This document shows, one piece after another, positions 1 to 12,800 of a DNA stretch of 64,000 nt. The notes under the pieces are model-generated. The model did no database searches. It was not told the origin of the DNA and worked only from the letters and a program-made list of their open reading frames with translations. The DNA is taken from the NCBI GenBank assembly GCA_030549495.1, contig JAUIRK010000511.1, positions 199,001 through 263,000 on the forward strand. Direction: 5' to 3'. The position numbers and the translations under genes are program-made. This stretch comes from Nectonema munidae. Taxonomy: Eukaryota > Nematomorpha > Nectonematoida > Nectonematidae. Within the stretch, counting starts at the first letter, position 1. Every line of letters begins with the position of its first letter.

Positions 1-12
1 TTTGATGAAATA

Positions 13-376
13 ATGAAATCTTTTTCTGGTAGGGATGATGAATATAGAGATTTTTCTGATGGTATTGCGTTTAAAAACAATAGTTTTTTTAAAGAATTAA
101 ATACACTTCGGTTAATAATTTACTATGATGATGTTACAGTTAGTGATGCCTTAAGTAACAAATCAAGTATAATTAAACTAAGTTGTTTTTACATGAATCT
201 TGCCAATTTAAGTCCTAAATTTCGATCAAAACTTCATGTAATTCAACTTGTTTTAATATGTAAAAACTGTTGGGTTAAAACCTGTTTTAGAACCCTTATT
301 AGATGATCTTCGTATTTTAGAAACTGAAGGCATAGAAATATTGAAATATGGGCAAATATTCAAGTTAAAAGGTTAA
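13..376 (+). pseudogene. C-terminal fragment of a transposon-associated protein
   Basis: A 97-codon ORF contains the segments LRLIIYYDDVTVSDALSNKS and LANLSPKFRSKLHVIQLV. From memory these resemble a repetitive protein family found in many animal genomes, with a YYDDV-NPLGSK-type block followed by LGNL-PKYRS-IQL, and thought to be transposon-borne. Close to codon 90 the similarity moves to another frame, where EPLLDDLRILETEGIEI continues to a stop near 376, so at least one frameshift is present. The N-terminal part lies before the window. I cannot name the superfamily. It does not join the exons downstream and I treat it as debris. Confidence 0.45.
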
Positions 377-1068
377 AATAAGTAAACTTTTGGCTTGTCA
401 ATAGAGTAGATTATTCATGAAAAGCTTGGAAATAATTATGTCCAAAAGTTGTTATATACTAAATAACTTTTCATCATAAAAACTTTTTATGAAATTTTGG
501 GCATTTAATTTTACTCAAGTCAGAATATGCAAACACTTTTGAGAATAGATAAAAAAAATTTTCTTAGCATTTTTACAAAATTCCATATCTTCCATATTTA
601 CTTTTTGTGGCATGTATAAATAATATTTATCACTGAAAATACAAAGTTGTATTTTCGCAACTAAAGTGGTAAAATTAAGTTTTAACATTTTTATAGTAAT
701 ATTACTATTGATTTATGTAAATTTATAGTTTTTTACTCAATTTTTTGAATAATATATATATTTACAATATTTTTTTGTTATGTCAGAAATACCAATATTT
801 GGATAAAATGTTAATGATATAGAGAACTTAAAAATCTTTCGTTTGGAATGATTTTTCAGTGAGATGTTTTGCCTAAGTGAATTAACTAGTACTATCGTAT
901 TTTAATTACCAAGGATAATAAAGTTGTGCATTGTTACAGTAACCATTTAAAGTATTTAGTTTAACTACTTTTTGTTTTCAGTGTAACAGGTAAAAGCGAA
1001 ATCTACTTTTATAGCATGCCAAATTTTGCGAAGATGTACTCGGAAATATACGTTCTTTTGCGTTTTAG
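377..1068. other. AT-rich sequence with no recognised feature
   Basis: This stretch is A/T-rich non-coding sequence between the transposon fragment and the first candidate exon. I see no long ORF, repeat array or RNA gene. A pyrimidine-rich tract ending in TTTTAG at 1063-1068 serves as the acceptor of the next exon. Confidence 0.4.
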
Positions 1069-1352
1069 CTGAAAGTGATATTTTGGTTAGCTTGGAGTCC
1101 AACACTAACTTCCTTCAAAGAAAAAGAATTGAGTGAGAAACAACTGAAGCCCTTCATCGACCAGTTTGCACCACAAAAAAGCGATTTTCCTTCCATCAGC
1201 TTATTTTGTGATGAGGACTTTTGTCCAAATTTTTCGCTACGAGACTTTTCATCCAGTGTTGCGCAGTTTGAAGAGAAATACAACGTGATCATCTCAGAAG
1301 AAACCTACATCTTCTCTCAAATTGATGAAAGGGTCAAAGAACTGCAAATAGT
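1069..1352 (+). CDS. Candidate internal exon, possibly 5' part of the ZP-domain gene
   Basis: The open stretch is bounded by an acceptor (CGTTTTAG) and a consensus donor (GTAAGT at 1353). It has an in-frame stop just before the acceptor, which supports an internal exon. It encodes about 94 residues starting LKVIFWLAW, with a Cys pair in LFCDEDFCPNF and an acidic/aromatic C-terminal part (FEEKYNVIISEETYIF). It starts in phase 0 and ends after two bases of a codon, which fits the exon at 4720 (GT plus A gives Val). No family is recognised. Strand, spacing and order suggest it belongs to the ZP gene downstream, but the join from 4896 to 6777 is out of phase in my model. An unseen exon must exist, or this is a separate gene. 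Confidence 0.5.
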
Positions 1353-2029
1353 GTAAGTTCGTATGTACATTTACTAAATTCATATAACTTAATTGAGTGA
1401 TTGACTATAAATAAATATACTCATAGTTAGATAGTAGTTGTCTATTATTGCAGTATATATTATATATATTAACCACTATTTGTGACTATTGTAAGGTTTA
1501 GTCGTAGCTAATTTATCCACTTTTGCGAATCAAATCACGCCATATCACACGAATTTTATGCAAATACGTTTTTCGCTCGTAAACATACGCTTTTTCCGCC
1601 TTATCTCCGTATTAAATCAAGAAATTTTGGCGGAAGTTAATTTTCGCCATTTGCAAGTAAAAAAAGTTCGCATAGTTTTTTTCCAAGAGCAATGATATAT
1701 TTTCTATATAATTTTAAAATGAAAAAAATTAATATGTCTTTTTACTGTCCTACGAAAGTGTTGAATAGTGGCATCTTACTTTTATGATTTTTAAAACAGC
1801 TCCAATCTCGCTGAGAATGAAAGAAAGACAGAAAAGTTTTACCCATTTTCCGCTTTTTTGCATATGGGAAATGGTAGTGGCGTGAAAAGCGAGCTCAAAA
1901 ATGTCCCGCCAAAAGTTTTTATTCCCGCCATCATTGAAGTTGTGTTTGATTGTCAAAAAAAAGTGAACATTTTTAGTAAGTTGAAATTTTGTCTTAGAAA
2001 ATTTATTATGCCTTCATGTTTTTTTCCCG
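1353..2029. other. Intron-like sequence, nothing recognised
   Basis: The stretch is AT-rich. Short GC-richer runs near 1540-1650 and 1840-1930 contain repeated motifs such as TTTTCGC and GCGGAAG, but no reading frame or repeat boundary can be supported. Confidence 0.35.
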
Positions 2030-2270
2030 ACTATAACTTTTTCAAATTCGGAAAAAGGAACGCGCGTTTTTACTCTAAATTCCTCCTTTTTTACCCTTGA
2101 AGATTTTTCCTTTTTACTATTTTCCTTTTTTAATTAAAGTTCAATTTAAAAAAGACGAACTAAGAAAAAAAGTACAAAAAAGTATAAAAAAAAAAGAAAA
2201 AAAGTATATATATATATATATTTTTTTCTAAGTAAAAAAGGACGAATTTGAAGTAAAAAGGCACATATCT
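2030..2270. repeat. Foldback repeat of the AACTAAAAAAGACAATTTA family
   Basis: The left arm (near 2040-2140) holds T-rich blocks with AATTCGGAAAAAGG and CTAAATTCCTCCTTTTTT. The right arm (near 2145-2265) holds A-rich blocks with AAAGACGAACTAAG and AAAAAGGACGAATTTGAAG. The two arms are approximate inverted complements. Similar palindromic A/T blocks occur near 6480-6620, 10130-10210, 17580-17665, 37522-37717 and 56035-56110, so this looks like a dispersed non-autonomous foldback family. Boundaries are approximate. Confidence 0.4.
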
Positions 2271-2699
2271 TATATTATATATTAAACTTAACTAATATTT
2301 TATATTTAGTTAAGGATGAAGAAAGTGACATTGTTCATTGCAAGTGGAAGTTTTTAGAGTTATTGGAATGCGGGCAAAACTGTGATAACATCAGCAAAAG
2401 CGCTTTCAAACTCGATAAAGTAGCATTTTTTTAACTTAAGCATTGCACTTTTGGTTTCAAAAAGGCGTATTAATGACATACGGCACTTTTAAATTGATTT
2501 TTATGATTGATGAATCGGTTTGATTTAAGCGCTTTTAAGCTAAATAAAGTATTGATTTTTTGATTTAGTCATGATATTTTTGATTTAACATAACAACATA
2601 TTTTATTAAGCAAAAAGAAGGTTGTTCAAACCTATGAAAATTGCATCCAAAAATAATAACTTCAAATAATGAGATGTCTGAGTTTTCATAAGACGAAAA

Positions 2700-2889
2700 A
2701 TCATCTCAAGTGTAAAAACTTGAGATGAATCCAATGGAAGTCTAATCTATTTTTAAATACATTTAATGTTGGTGCATCCACACTATTTTGAGGTAGATTG
2801 TTCCAATCTTTAATTGGAGATTTAGTGAAATAAGTTTTTCTAAAAGTGCCATAATGAGAGTCTATAGTTGAAGTTTTAAGGAATTGCAT
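2700..2889 (-). mobile_element. LINE ORF2 3'-end fragment (CR1/Jockey type)
   Basis: On the minus strand a 62-codon frame reads RKTYFTKSPIKDWNNLPQNS followed by FKNRLDFHW. This is the signature found at the very end of the reverse-transcriptase polyprotein of CR1/Jockey-like non-LTR retrotransposons (WN-LP-then FK-RLD-W). Only this 5'-truncated tail remains. The stop at the end of the frame probably corresponds to the original ORF2 stop. Confidence 0.7.
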
Positions 2890-2994
2890 TTTTGATTTTT
2901 AAAATGATTTAAATTTGTTATGATTAATTAGCCCTTTTTTAATATATCAATCATGATAATTTGGTTTTCTAAAATTAACTCTCTATACGGTTCT

Positions 2995-3070
2995 TCAAAG
3001 GGGGTAAGGTTTTAGAACCACACACTCACACACAAAGACACAATCCCCAGTTAGAGAGACTATATGTACT
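2995..3070. repeat. CA-rich patch, possible SINE tail
   Basis: A CACACTCACACACAAAGACAC-type run is followed by a short unique block. Its composition resembles the CA-rich arm next to the SINE near 37000, but no A or B box is visible here. The assignment is weak. Confidence 0.2.
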
Positions 3071-3529
3071 ATTATTGCTAAATTTTGTCTTTTTTCTCTT
3101 GTCAGAAATTTACGAGGGAAATTATTAGTAGTTGGTTGTTTTGCGGAAATCCAAAAATGTGAGCAATAAAAAAGATAAATTTCCAATAAATAATTTCTTT
3201 TTTTAGTTCACAAAGTATTTAAATAAATGAATATCTCATAACATCAAAAATTAGTGCGAGATGGAAGAAATGAGTTGAAAAAAATATTGGATAAAAATTT
3301 AATTCAAATAACAATATAAAAATGAAGAAATGAGGCGAATTCAAAGAATATTTAAAAAAATTAGGATCGATATGCTTGGGTTTAAAGGATGTTAAAGATA
3401 GAGCAGCACGGGCGATCTTGATAAAATTCAAATGATTATATGCTGACATGGATTGAATAAAATAGGTCTATGCAGTGCTATAGCCTAAAGAAGACATTGA
3501 ATTTACTTTAGGAAAAGTGTATTTTATAC

Positions 3530-4075
3530 ATGAGCGAGTATTCGATTGGCCAAAAAGCTAAAATTGGATTATCCGTGCAAGAATTTCATTGGCGCAAAAA
3601 TGACACCCCTTCTTTGAGAAGCGCTGTTGACATTCAATTCACGCTAATCATCCAATCTCTTTCTCCAAGAAAGTCACTTCCTTTGACATCGACTCAAAGA
3701 TCAAAGTATTGCACGAATATTCCCAAGATTCGCATAGACTCTGTCAATAAAGAAACATACCCCAAAGATTCACCCCAACACAAAGAAGAAGTGGATGATG
3801 GCAGTGAGGGTGTTCAATCCCTCATTGGTGTCGTAGGGCGACCTCGAAAGATATCAACTGGACTAAATGCAGAAGACTGTCTTAAAGTGGACCCGAAATC
3901 TGTGAAGATGCAAATCTTGGTTCACTCAAGAATCATGATTCAAACAGCTACACCATATGTCACGTATGATTGCTTTCTAAAAAAAACATTAAATCGTGTT
4001 TATAATGATCATTCTTTCAAAGTGACCGCTAAGACAGATTTTAGCGTAATAATATATAGTACTCAGAATTTTTAG
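3530..4075 (+). CDS. Orphan ORF of 181 codons, function unknown
   Basis: An open frame from ATG at 3530 encodes a basic protein starting MSEYSIGQKAKIGLS. It contains VGRPRKISTGLNAED in the middle and a Lys-rich C-terminus. Base composition over 3570-3970 is less AT-rich than the surroundings, which suggests real or former coding sequence. No domain is recognised with confidence. The GRPRKIS block is reminiscent of linkers in Tc1/mariner-type transposases, but catalytic motifs are absent. There is no consensus donor or acceptor that would make it an exon of the ZP gene in a compatible phase. It may be a decayed transposon ORF or a lineage-specific gene. Confidence 0.3.
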   Translation: MSEYSIGQKAKIGLSVQEFHWRKNDTPSLRSAVDIQFTLIIQSLSPRKSLPLTSTQRSKYCTNIPKIRIDSVNKETYPKDSPQHKEEVDDGSEGVQSLIGVVGRPRKISTGLNAEDCLKVDPKSVKMQILVHSRIMIQTATPYVTYDCFLKKTLNRVYNDHSFKVTAKTDFSVIIYSTQNF

Positions 4076-4719
4076 ATTTTTTGAAATATTTTTAAAATTT
4101 TGATTTTTTATATCGTAGTATATCTTTGTAACTTTGAAATAAATATCGTAAAAAATATTTGTGATTTATTCGGAGATTCTCTCTATCTTTCCAAATTTTA
4201 TATTAAAAATAGCCCCTTTTCAGACAACATGAATTTTAGTTTGCTAAACTGGAAATGTTAATATGAAAAAGATTCCAAGACGATATATTATTCATCTATA
4301 AAAGTTAAATGAATCTTTTTTAAAATTAGAGTTTAACTTTTTCATCGTTGAGCGAAAAGGTATTCATACGTTTACAAAAGAAATAAATTTAGGAGTACTG
4401 ATTCCTATATATTCTCTCATTTCAAAAGGGTGTAAATTACAGAACAAGTTGTATTTTCACTAATAACAAGCTTTCTGAAGTGAAATCAACCATGGAACAC
4501 CAAAATATCACTGCGGAACCCCACCTTTTTTTTGTCTATGGACCCCTATAAATATATTAATATTAACCACTGAGCTACTCACCACGCATAAAATTAACAT
4601 ATGGTGATTATGAAAAGCAGTTTTGATGATCGCGTGACAATTTTACGCCTCTCTAATTAAAATATTGGAGCAAAAAGAGATTGAAAAATATTTATATTGT
4701 CTGTTATTCGCATTTTTAG

Positions 4720-4896
4720 AGTTCATCCGGTTTATCCATTGAAGGCAAATGATTTGGAATTGTTGAATGTCACTCAAATCGGCAAAAATTTATTCGAGCA
4801 TCACCTCAGACTACGCACCGAAAACAGTGAAGAGATGAAGGATCGCATCCAAAAAATCAAGAGTTTCTTTTGCTTCTACGCCAAAAGTATTTTCGG
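4720..4896 (+). CDS. Candidate internal exon, possibly 5' part of the ZP-domain gene
   Basis: This frame follows the acceptor GCATTTTTAG. It encodes about 58 residues starting VHPVYPLKANDLELLNV and ending KIKSFFCFYAKSIFG. Its entry phase matches the exon ending at 1352. Two donors are possible, GTATTT at 4887 (phase 1) or GTACCT at 4897 (phase 2). Neither matches the phase-0 entry of the exon at 6777, so an additional exon between 4897 and 6776 is needed if all belong to one gene. No domain is recognised. The charged segment ENSEEMKDRIQKIK looks helical. Confidence 0.45.
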
Positions 4897-6776
4897 GTAC
4901 CTTTTTCAAATTCCTTTTTTTCCATAATACTGAACTACAAATTTTAAAGAATTTTTGTTTCATTATAAATTTCGATGCTTTTTTATGATGTTTTCAATAT
5001 ATTTATAAAAAAATTAGAAAACACATTTTTAAATTATTGTTTACAAAACTAAAAAACTTGTCAATGGCGGATCTAGAAATAAATTTAGTGCGCGATAACA
5101 TTTTTTTTAAAATCAATTTTAATGAATAACAATGAATATATCTATAAGATTATTTTTGCGTTTAGTTAATTTTGAACAAGACAAACCAAGAACTAGACTT
5201 TTGCTTGTGAAAGCGTGGGAAAACTGCTGTCTCCTTCTGTCTGAATTGTTAATAAGAGAGGTACGATGGATGTGAGGGGTCGAGGAGGGAGAGAAGATTT
5301 TTCGCTTGACACAAGTGAACATTAATTTACATCTTTGAGACAGCAGTCCAAGGAGATGAATATTTTTTCTGGCTGTTGACGTTTTTGCTACAACAACAGC
5401 ATAATAACATATGGGGCTTAGTATTTCGCTACCTTGTAATTCCAGTAGAATTCTGAAGACTTTGAAATTAGCAGATATATTCCTGGTCTATAGCAAAAAT
5501 GTTGACTTTATCTAGTTTTCTTTTACTTGAACAAGGTTAGCAAACAGAGATCGATGAATGATTTGTTGTTGTGAATCAGGACAAACAGTCTTGAGACTTT
5601 TTATAGAAGGATCACTGAACAGATGTCATTAAGACTAATTCTTCAAATAAAAGTCTGTAACGTGAAAATCTTTTCCCTCATCCAGGGTACTTGAAACTGG
5701 ATACACTTCTTGCCAAATTTTAGAAGCCTGCTTTAGTAAGTTTTATATCATTCTAGTTTTGCTAGTTTTAATGCCGAAAATAAAGCTTTTGTTGTAAGCT
5801 TATATCTATTTTTCGTTCCAGTCATAATCGTGATCCGATATATCAACATCAGATGAGATTTCTATGTTGAACATACTGAATTTGTCAACTCATTGCCGTG
5901 CGCAAGTGGAGAGATTCAAGATGAAATGTTTTCATAACTGGCTTTTCGTGCAAAGATATCAACGATATAAAAATAGAAATCTTTCAAGTGCTCTTTTGAC
6001 TCTGGTTCAAATCTAAGTCTTGCGAATGTCATACATTTTCATTTTGTGTTTGCGAGATGACTTGAAAAAACCACAGACACATCTTATCCTCGTCTCTGAT
6101 TTTACACACCAAAATATTCTTCATATGCGATTCATTATTCAGTTGCTTATATTGTCTTTTAGCCATTTTCACTGTAAATAAAAAGAATTTATGATCTTAA
6201 AAAATGGAAACTTAGGTCAACGCCCGTAAAACAGAATGTTTACTCAAAAATTAGAATGAACTGCACTAACATGTACCACGATAAGTAATCTCAGGCACAC
6301 TACTCACGTGAAGAGGACTATACTCTAGGGAAAATTTATTCATCCATGAACTCGGGCTTCCGGCAAAGAGATCCATTGAATTCCTTGGATCTTAAATCTT
6401 CGTATTTTTTTCAAAATGCCATAGGTAATAACATCATTTTTTGATTTTAACGAAAACTATCATCACGTTAAACTTATATATACCATTTTTATACAAAATT
6501 AAGGAAGAATTACACTTTAGAGTTAAAAAAGACATTTTAAAACATAAAAAGACAATTTAGAACAAAAAAAAGATTATTTAGAAGTAAAAATGTTATACCA
6601 TTTTTAAATTCAATTTCCTTCGTTTGAAATTCATGTTCGTCTTTCTAACAGTTAAAATAAAATAAGAATGGCACATCGACGAATTAAAATGGCAAAAGAA
6701 GAAATAGAACTAAAAATCGCATATACCTCATTTTTGATTTTGACGGGTTTTTTAAATTTGGTTAAAAAAATTTCAG
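4897..6776. other. Intron-like sequence with scattered repeat debris
   Basis: A piece near 5060-5095 (TCAATGGCGGATCTAGAAAT) resembles one end of the CAGTGGCGGATC MITE seen whole at 45820-46069. 6480-6620 carries an A-rich block with several AAAAAGACAATTTAGAAC-like units framed by ATACCATTTTT, a member of the foldback family. 5340-6400 shows no ORF above background and nothing I can name. A missing exon may lie here. Confidence 0.35.
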
Positions 6777-6858
6777 CTACCTGATTTTAATGAAGCATGC
6801 TTACGCATTTTGTTTAGCCAAAGAAGTGAAACGGTTTGTGTCAATATTTTCAAGATGG
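6777..6858 (+). CDS. ZP gene exon (pre-ZP segment)
   Basis: The exon lies between TTTCAG and GTAAGT. In the frame demanded by the next exons it encodes [20 protein letters not shown] and then CVNIFKM, with two cysteines. It precedes the ZP-N module. Entry phase is 0 and exit phase 1. Confidence 0.65.
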
Positions 6859-9800
6859 GTAAGTTTATATCTATATTTTTTAATTTAATTAAAATATTTC
6901 TTCTTCCTCATCCTGTTCATTTATTTGTCAGGATATCTTCAAAGATTTTTCTATATCGAATTCAAAAGACTAATATTTTTTAATGAATTTTTTCCACATG
7001 ACTTATATTTAAGTTTTCTTATTAGTTGAAAATTTTTAGGAATATTCCAAGTATAAATGTATTTTATGATTCAATACAATGATGAAATGAGACTAAAATT
7101 TTTATCAGGAAGTCTTATAAAAGAATTCAATCAAAAGGGTGTAGGAAATCCTAGAATAGTACACATTTGAGAAAGTAGATTCTAGGGCAACAAATCTAAA
7201 TGGATTAAATGCAGAAAATTATAAATATTTATGCTTACTTTTGCTATAAAATCTTTAAAAATAAAATAATCTAGGCAGAAATTTAGCACATGGCGATTTT
7301 TTTGGGAAGAATTTCCTACATGAATACTATATTTATCAATAAAATATTGTTTACAAGAGAAAGTTTCAAAGGTGCTTTGAAATTTGATTAATTTTTTGAC
7401 CTGGTAGAAGAAAATTTCTACATAGCCATGATGCAAGAATTCTTCTAAGGAATAAGGTCTCTAATATTAAACTTTGGGGTGTAGAATACAGGTTTTTACA
7501 CTGAAAAATATATATAGTTATTATATATTACTAGTTGAATAGTAAAAAAGTAGTAGACGTAATTTTTACTAAATACAAAGCATGAATTTTTTAAAGTAGA
7601 ATGTTTTATCTCAAAAGAAAAGCCATAAAAGTAGAAATAAAATGTCCTATTTATTGGTTTAAAAAGGTCTAGATAAAAAAAAGTTGTTTGAATTATCCTA
7701 TTTCAACTTCTTGGGGGTGGTAGAAATGGGGTGGTGAATTTACTATGAAACGATTAATTTTACAATGTAAAATTTTAATTATGCAAATTACATATAGTAC
7801 TGGCCACCACGTTATATAATAGCAGATATTACATTTTTTTCACTGATATAACTTACTTATTAGTAATAACTTAACATAACTTAATTTATTAGAGAAAGTT
7901 AATTATATACAAGAGCCTGTTAATTATTATCGCATCTGAGTAAAAGAAAGAAGAAGGAGAGAATGCGATGTTTTGGCAGTGTCTTTCCAAAATTCATCCA
8001 CTTTGTTCTTAAAAGCATATACGTTTGGAGCATTAACAAAATCATCGGGAAGTGAATTGCAGTCATAAAATCATTCTTTCAGAGAAAAACCTTTTTTAAA
8101 TAGGACTTTTTACAAAAGGATTTCTGAAATTTTTGAGAGTGGAATCTTTGATTTCTTTTTGAAAGATCAGGTAAAATTCTGGAGTTGATGAGCATCTTTC
8201 CATGAAGAATATTTTTAAACGGTTCAAACCATGAATGTCTTTAGTGATAGACCTTTGGACTTTCTCAATTTTAAAAGCATCATAGTCATAATAAGGATGG
8301 GACACTACATTTCCATATTCTAAGATTGGTCTTGTTAACAGCGCTTTATAAAGAAGTGAAGCGGCAGTAGTATCGAGTGTAGAGAAAGATTTGCACACTT
8401 GATGATAAGTAGCGAATGCTTTAGAAGCTGAAATATTTTTGGAGAAAATGAGATGATCAGTCGTAACAATGACTCCCAAATCATTTAGCGAATCACTAAT
8501 TACTAATTATATTATTAATAAAAAATAATTTAATTATATAAATCGAGAAACAATTTAAAACATTCAAAATATTATTTTTTGGATTACAAAATAACAATAT
8601 CTGAAGTGTACATCTTTATTTATTTTTGCAGAAACTTTATCACAAGAAGAAAAGAGTTCTGAAATGTGTTCTGAGATCATTGAACCTAAAAGTAAGAGTT
8701 TTTGCGAAATATCACATCATTTTTTCCCTGCGGTCAATTTCTCCATTATTTTAGGGGAATTGTCGAGAGGCCAAATTGTCCTTGAACCCTTAAATTGACC
8801 AAAATTTAAATACAAAAGAACCACTCAGAGCATAAGTTGAACACAAAATGATCCAATAAAAGTTGACATGTAGAAAAATTTATTCACGTGGAATAAACAT
8901 CACGTTCTCACTTCTTTTTTAGATATTACAAAAAAGTCAAATTTTTCAAGAATCCGTTTTTTACAATACCATTTTAATGATTGCTTTCTACATTATACGA
9001 TGACCCTTCAACTTGACTTAAATAAGATTTAAAATATTATACTTCAGTAACGTGTATGGAGGATGCCTTTCTCGTATACCTCATGTCATATGGGGGGAAG
9101 GCAAAAAAGGAAGTTGCTTTGGCTCAAAATGAGATCATGGATGAAAAAAAATATTTGCCCAAGATGATGTACTTTGAAAATAACTTTGGCAAGACCAACT
9201 GCTACTGGAAGTTGAACTTCAGCGCAGATAACTCCAAAGATTCCGCTAATCCTGACGGAATTGTAAAGAAGGTGAATCCGAAGAATCTGATTTCCGAAAC
9301 TTTTCGCGTTTCCTTCAACTCTTGTGACATTTCTCACGATGCCGTATCATTTTCTCTTTTTTCACCACATGTTATGTTACTTGACACATAGTTTATGTCG
9401 TAAATAAATATCATACTCTGGGAAGAGTTAGCTGCAACTCTTACTAGAACAGGGGTAGAATTAAGGAAATTTTGGCGTTTGAAAAAAGGAATTTGAAATT
9501 TTAATGACATTTATGCCGAAGTCAAGCAAATCAGGATAGATTCATATGCACACATATGATTAAATGTGTTCAGTGCTTAGCTCTTAAAATTTAGCTAGGA
9601 TTTAATAGGGATAGGTGATTTTATAAGTATTATAAATTATTGATATAATTGAGATCCTACCATGCGTCATAAATCCAGGGAAATCTTTGGCCATAACATT
9701 TCGGAGAAGACGAATAACAGCATATTTTGATATTAATCCGCAAATGTTACTCAAAAATACAAGCATATGAGAATATGGTCTATTCCTAAGAAGATTAAAA

Positions 9801-12800
9801 TTAAGGTAAAATGGGGGTCAGGGCTTTCATTGTGTTTATCAATTTTTTATATCGTCTTTTCACCGTAAACATTGTTGAGTATGCATATTGTATATACGCT
9901 ATTCTAAAATCACAACTAGAATTTGTAAATTGTTAAATTTTGAATTATATATATAGGCAAAATGTGTATTTTCCAAAGAGCACATCTGGCAAAACTATTC
10001 CCATACATGAAATTATCTCCATTGTGAAAAAACAATCATTTTCCGTTAAGTTTTATGAAGTTAATTCATCACCACGATACTACTGAATTATTATGAATAT
10101 AACTTCCATATTTTACAAATATAATGCCGCATCCTATTCATTTAAAAATCGTAATTTCTACTTTCGGGTTAAAAAGACAAAATAGAACTGCAAAATGGTA
10201 TGTATATAAAATATATATACATTGAAAGTGTATTTGATTTTAAAATTTTGCTAATTTTTGCTCAATTAAAATATAAACTTCCTTTTCCATATGTTCCTGC
10301 AGAGCTTTTTTTACTTTTGCAGCAAAAATGGGATTCAGGTGGGTTATTTTTTTAGAAAATATTTCAGCAGTGTTGTATATATAAGTAAATGAATATTTTA
10401 ATATATTTTCAAAAACTGTCTTTTAACGAAAAAATTAAAAAAAGTCAGAATTTCAATCAAATTAAAAATTTTCTAATCACAAATCTCAGCGTAATGATCA
10501 CATATGTTTCAGAAATGAAAGGAAATTTTTAGGGAGAATTTATTGAATAAAAATGGAATTAAGACTTCTCATTAAAGCTTGAAAAAAGGGGGAAAGATTT
10601 TCAACATATTTTTACTTAAAAATGAAAACTAAAAAAACTATTTATTCAAACTTAGTTTTGCCAGATACATATCTAATTAAGGAATATTTTGGTTTTAAAT
10701 AAAAATTTGCTTATTCAACTTGATTTGAAAAGTGACAAAGTATTTGAGTTAAAGTACGCGGAGCTCAGCATAAAGTTAATACAATGGCAGCTGAACACAA
10801 ACGTCATTGGTTAATTTAGAATTTTGGTACTTTCCAATATTGTCAAAGCAGAAAGAGTAGGAGAAACGGACATATGTTCATCCTATCGAGTCGAATAAAT
10901 ATTCGGACATCATCTCCATACCACAAACGGAATACCATCATAATTGTCTAAGACAGTAAAATTCCGCTTAGACAAGCCTCTACTTGTACTTGCAAAGTAT
11001 ATCAAATGCTTTTTTGCTTGGAATTCAAGGATTCAACAAATCATCAAGATGTAAGCGATGTATTCATAACACTAATTATTATCTAGCCAATGTGTGTAAG
11101 TTGGAACTCAGTTCCTCTCAGTTGAATTTGGATTTGTACATATGGATTTATAATATGTCAATCATACGTAATCCGGTCGCGAGGTGTAATATAGCAAAAT
11201 AAACTCAAGCTTGCGTTTTCAGATTTGTTCCATTATTTTACAATAGAATACCATTTTTCACAATAATCTATTTATGAGAATATTGAAGTCGAAGCATCAT
11301 GACTTCACGTCGACATGTGTCACCCATCATGGATGTTTTTTCTGGTTAAGGATAAAAACATGTATGTTGGCAATGTGATACTTCAAGTCCATCCGCTCCT
11401 TCTCACATATGGTTCGAGCATGCTAAAGATTTCTTGTCGTGTGAGGGAAAGCGGATCACTGCCTTTTCGTTTCGTCTCCTCTCACTTTGATACTGAGTAA
11501 GAATGGAGTGTTTTTCTTTTTAAAATTCGTATATATAAACTTGATGTGAACATATACACTGACACACTCATACACACATACACAGACACATTCATACCCA
11601 CACACACATAGACACACTCATACACACATACACAGACACACATACACATACACACATAGACACATTCACACCCACATACAAAGACACACTCATACACACT
11701 TACACAGACACACATAGATAGATTCACACCCACATACACAGACACACTCATACACACATACACAGACACATTCATACCCACATACACAGGCACACATATA
11801 CACACTCATACACAGACACACATATACACACTCATACACACATACACAGACACACATAGACACATTCACACCCACATACACACACATACAGACATACAGA
11901 GACACATTCACACCCACATACACACTCATACACAGACACATTCATACCCACATACACAGATACACTCATACACACATACACAGACACACATATACACACT
12001 CATACACACATACCCATAGACACATTCACACCCACATACACAGACACACTCATACACACATACAGAGACACATTCATACCCACATACACAGACACACTCA
12101 TACACACATACACAGACACACACTCATACAAACATACACAGACACACATTCACACCCACATACACAGACACACTCATACACACATACACAGACACACAAG
12201 GACACATTCACACCCACATACACACTCATACACACATACACATATACCAACTCATACACACATACACAGACACACATAGACAGATTCACACCCACACATA
12301 GACACCCACATAAACATACACAGACACACTCATACACAGACACACATATACACACTAGGGTGACAAAAAATGTATGGTAAAAATTTAAAAATAGAAAATT
12401 CACTTTCTTAGCCTCTTATTTTTTTCCTTTTAGGTCTTTAAACTTCCATGCAAAAAAACTTTTTGATTTGCTATGATTAAAGGGTTGCGCATGCTCAATA
12501 AAATAGGGCAGTATAATTTCCATTTCAATTTTTTCATTTAAATATTTTTGTTCTGTTTCAATTCAATTTTTTAATGCTCTAGAAATGAATTTGTTCACTG
12601 AAAGAACAAAAATTGTATGGTTAGTCGGCCAAACATACGAATCGCTTTCTGCAAGCAAGCTGCCATCCAATAGAATTGTATTAGGTAGATTTTTGCATCT
12701 TCATCAAATCGAAGGAAAAACACTCACAGAAAGTGCAAAAATAACTATTGAAGAACTTCTTTCGAATTGGAATAAAGCAAGAATACCCACTAAACAAAGC

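Noticed and set aside
9086-9337. 83-codon minus-strand ORF
   Set aside because: Antisense shadow of the ZP-N exon.
11482-12403. Long Cys/Val-rich ORFs on the minus strand of the CA satellite
   Set aside because: They are repeat translations ([11 protein letters not shown]) with no stop because of base composition. They are not genes.
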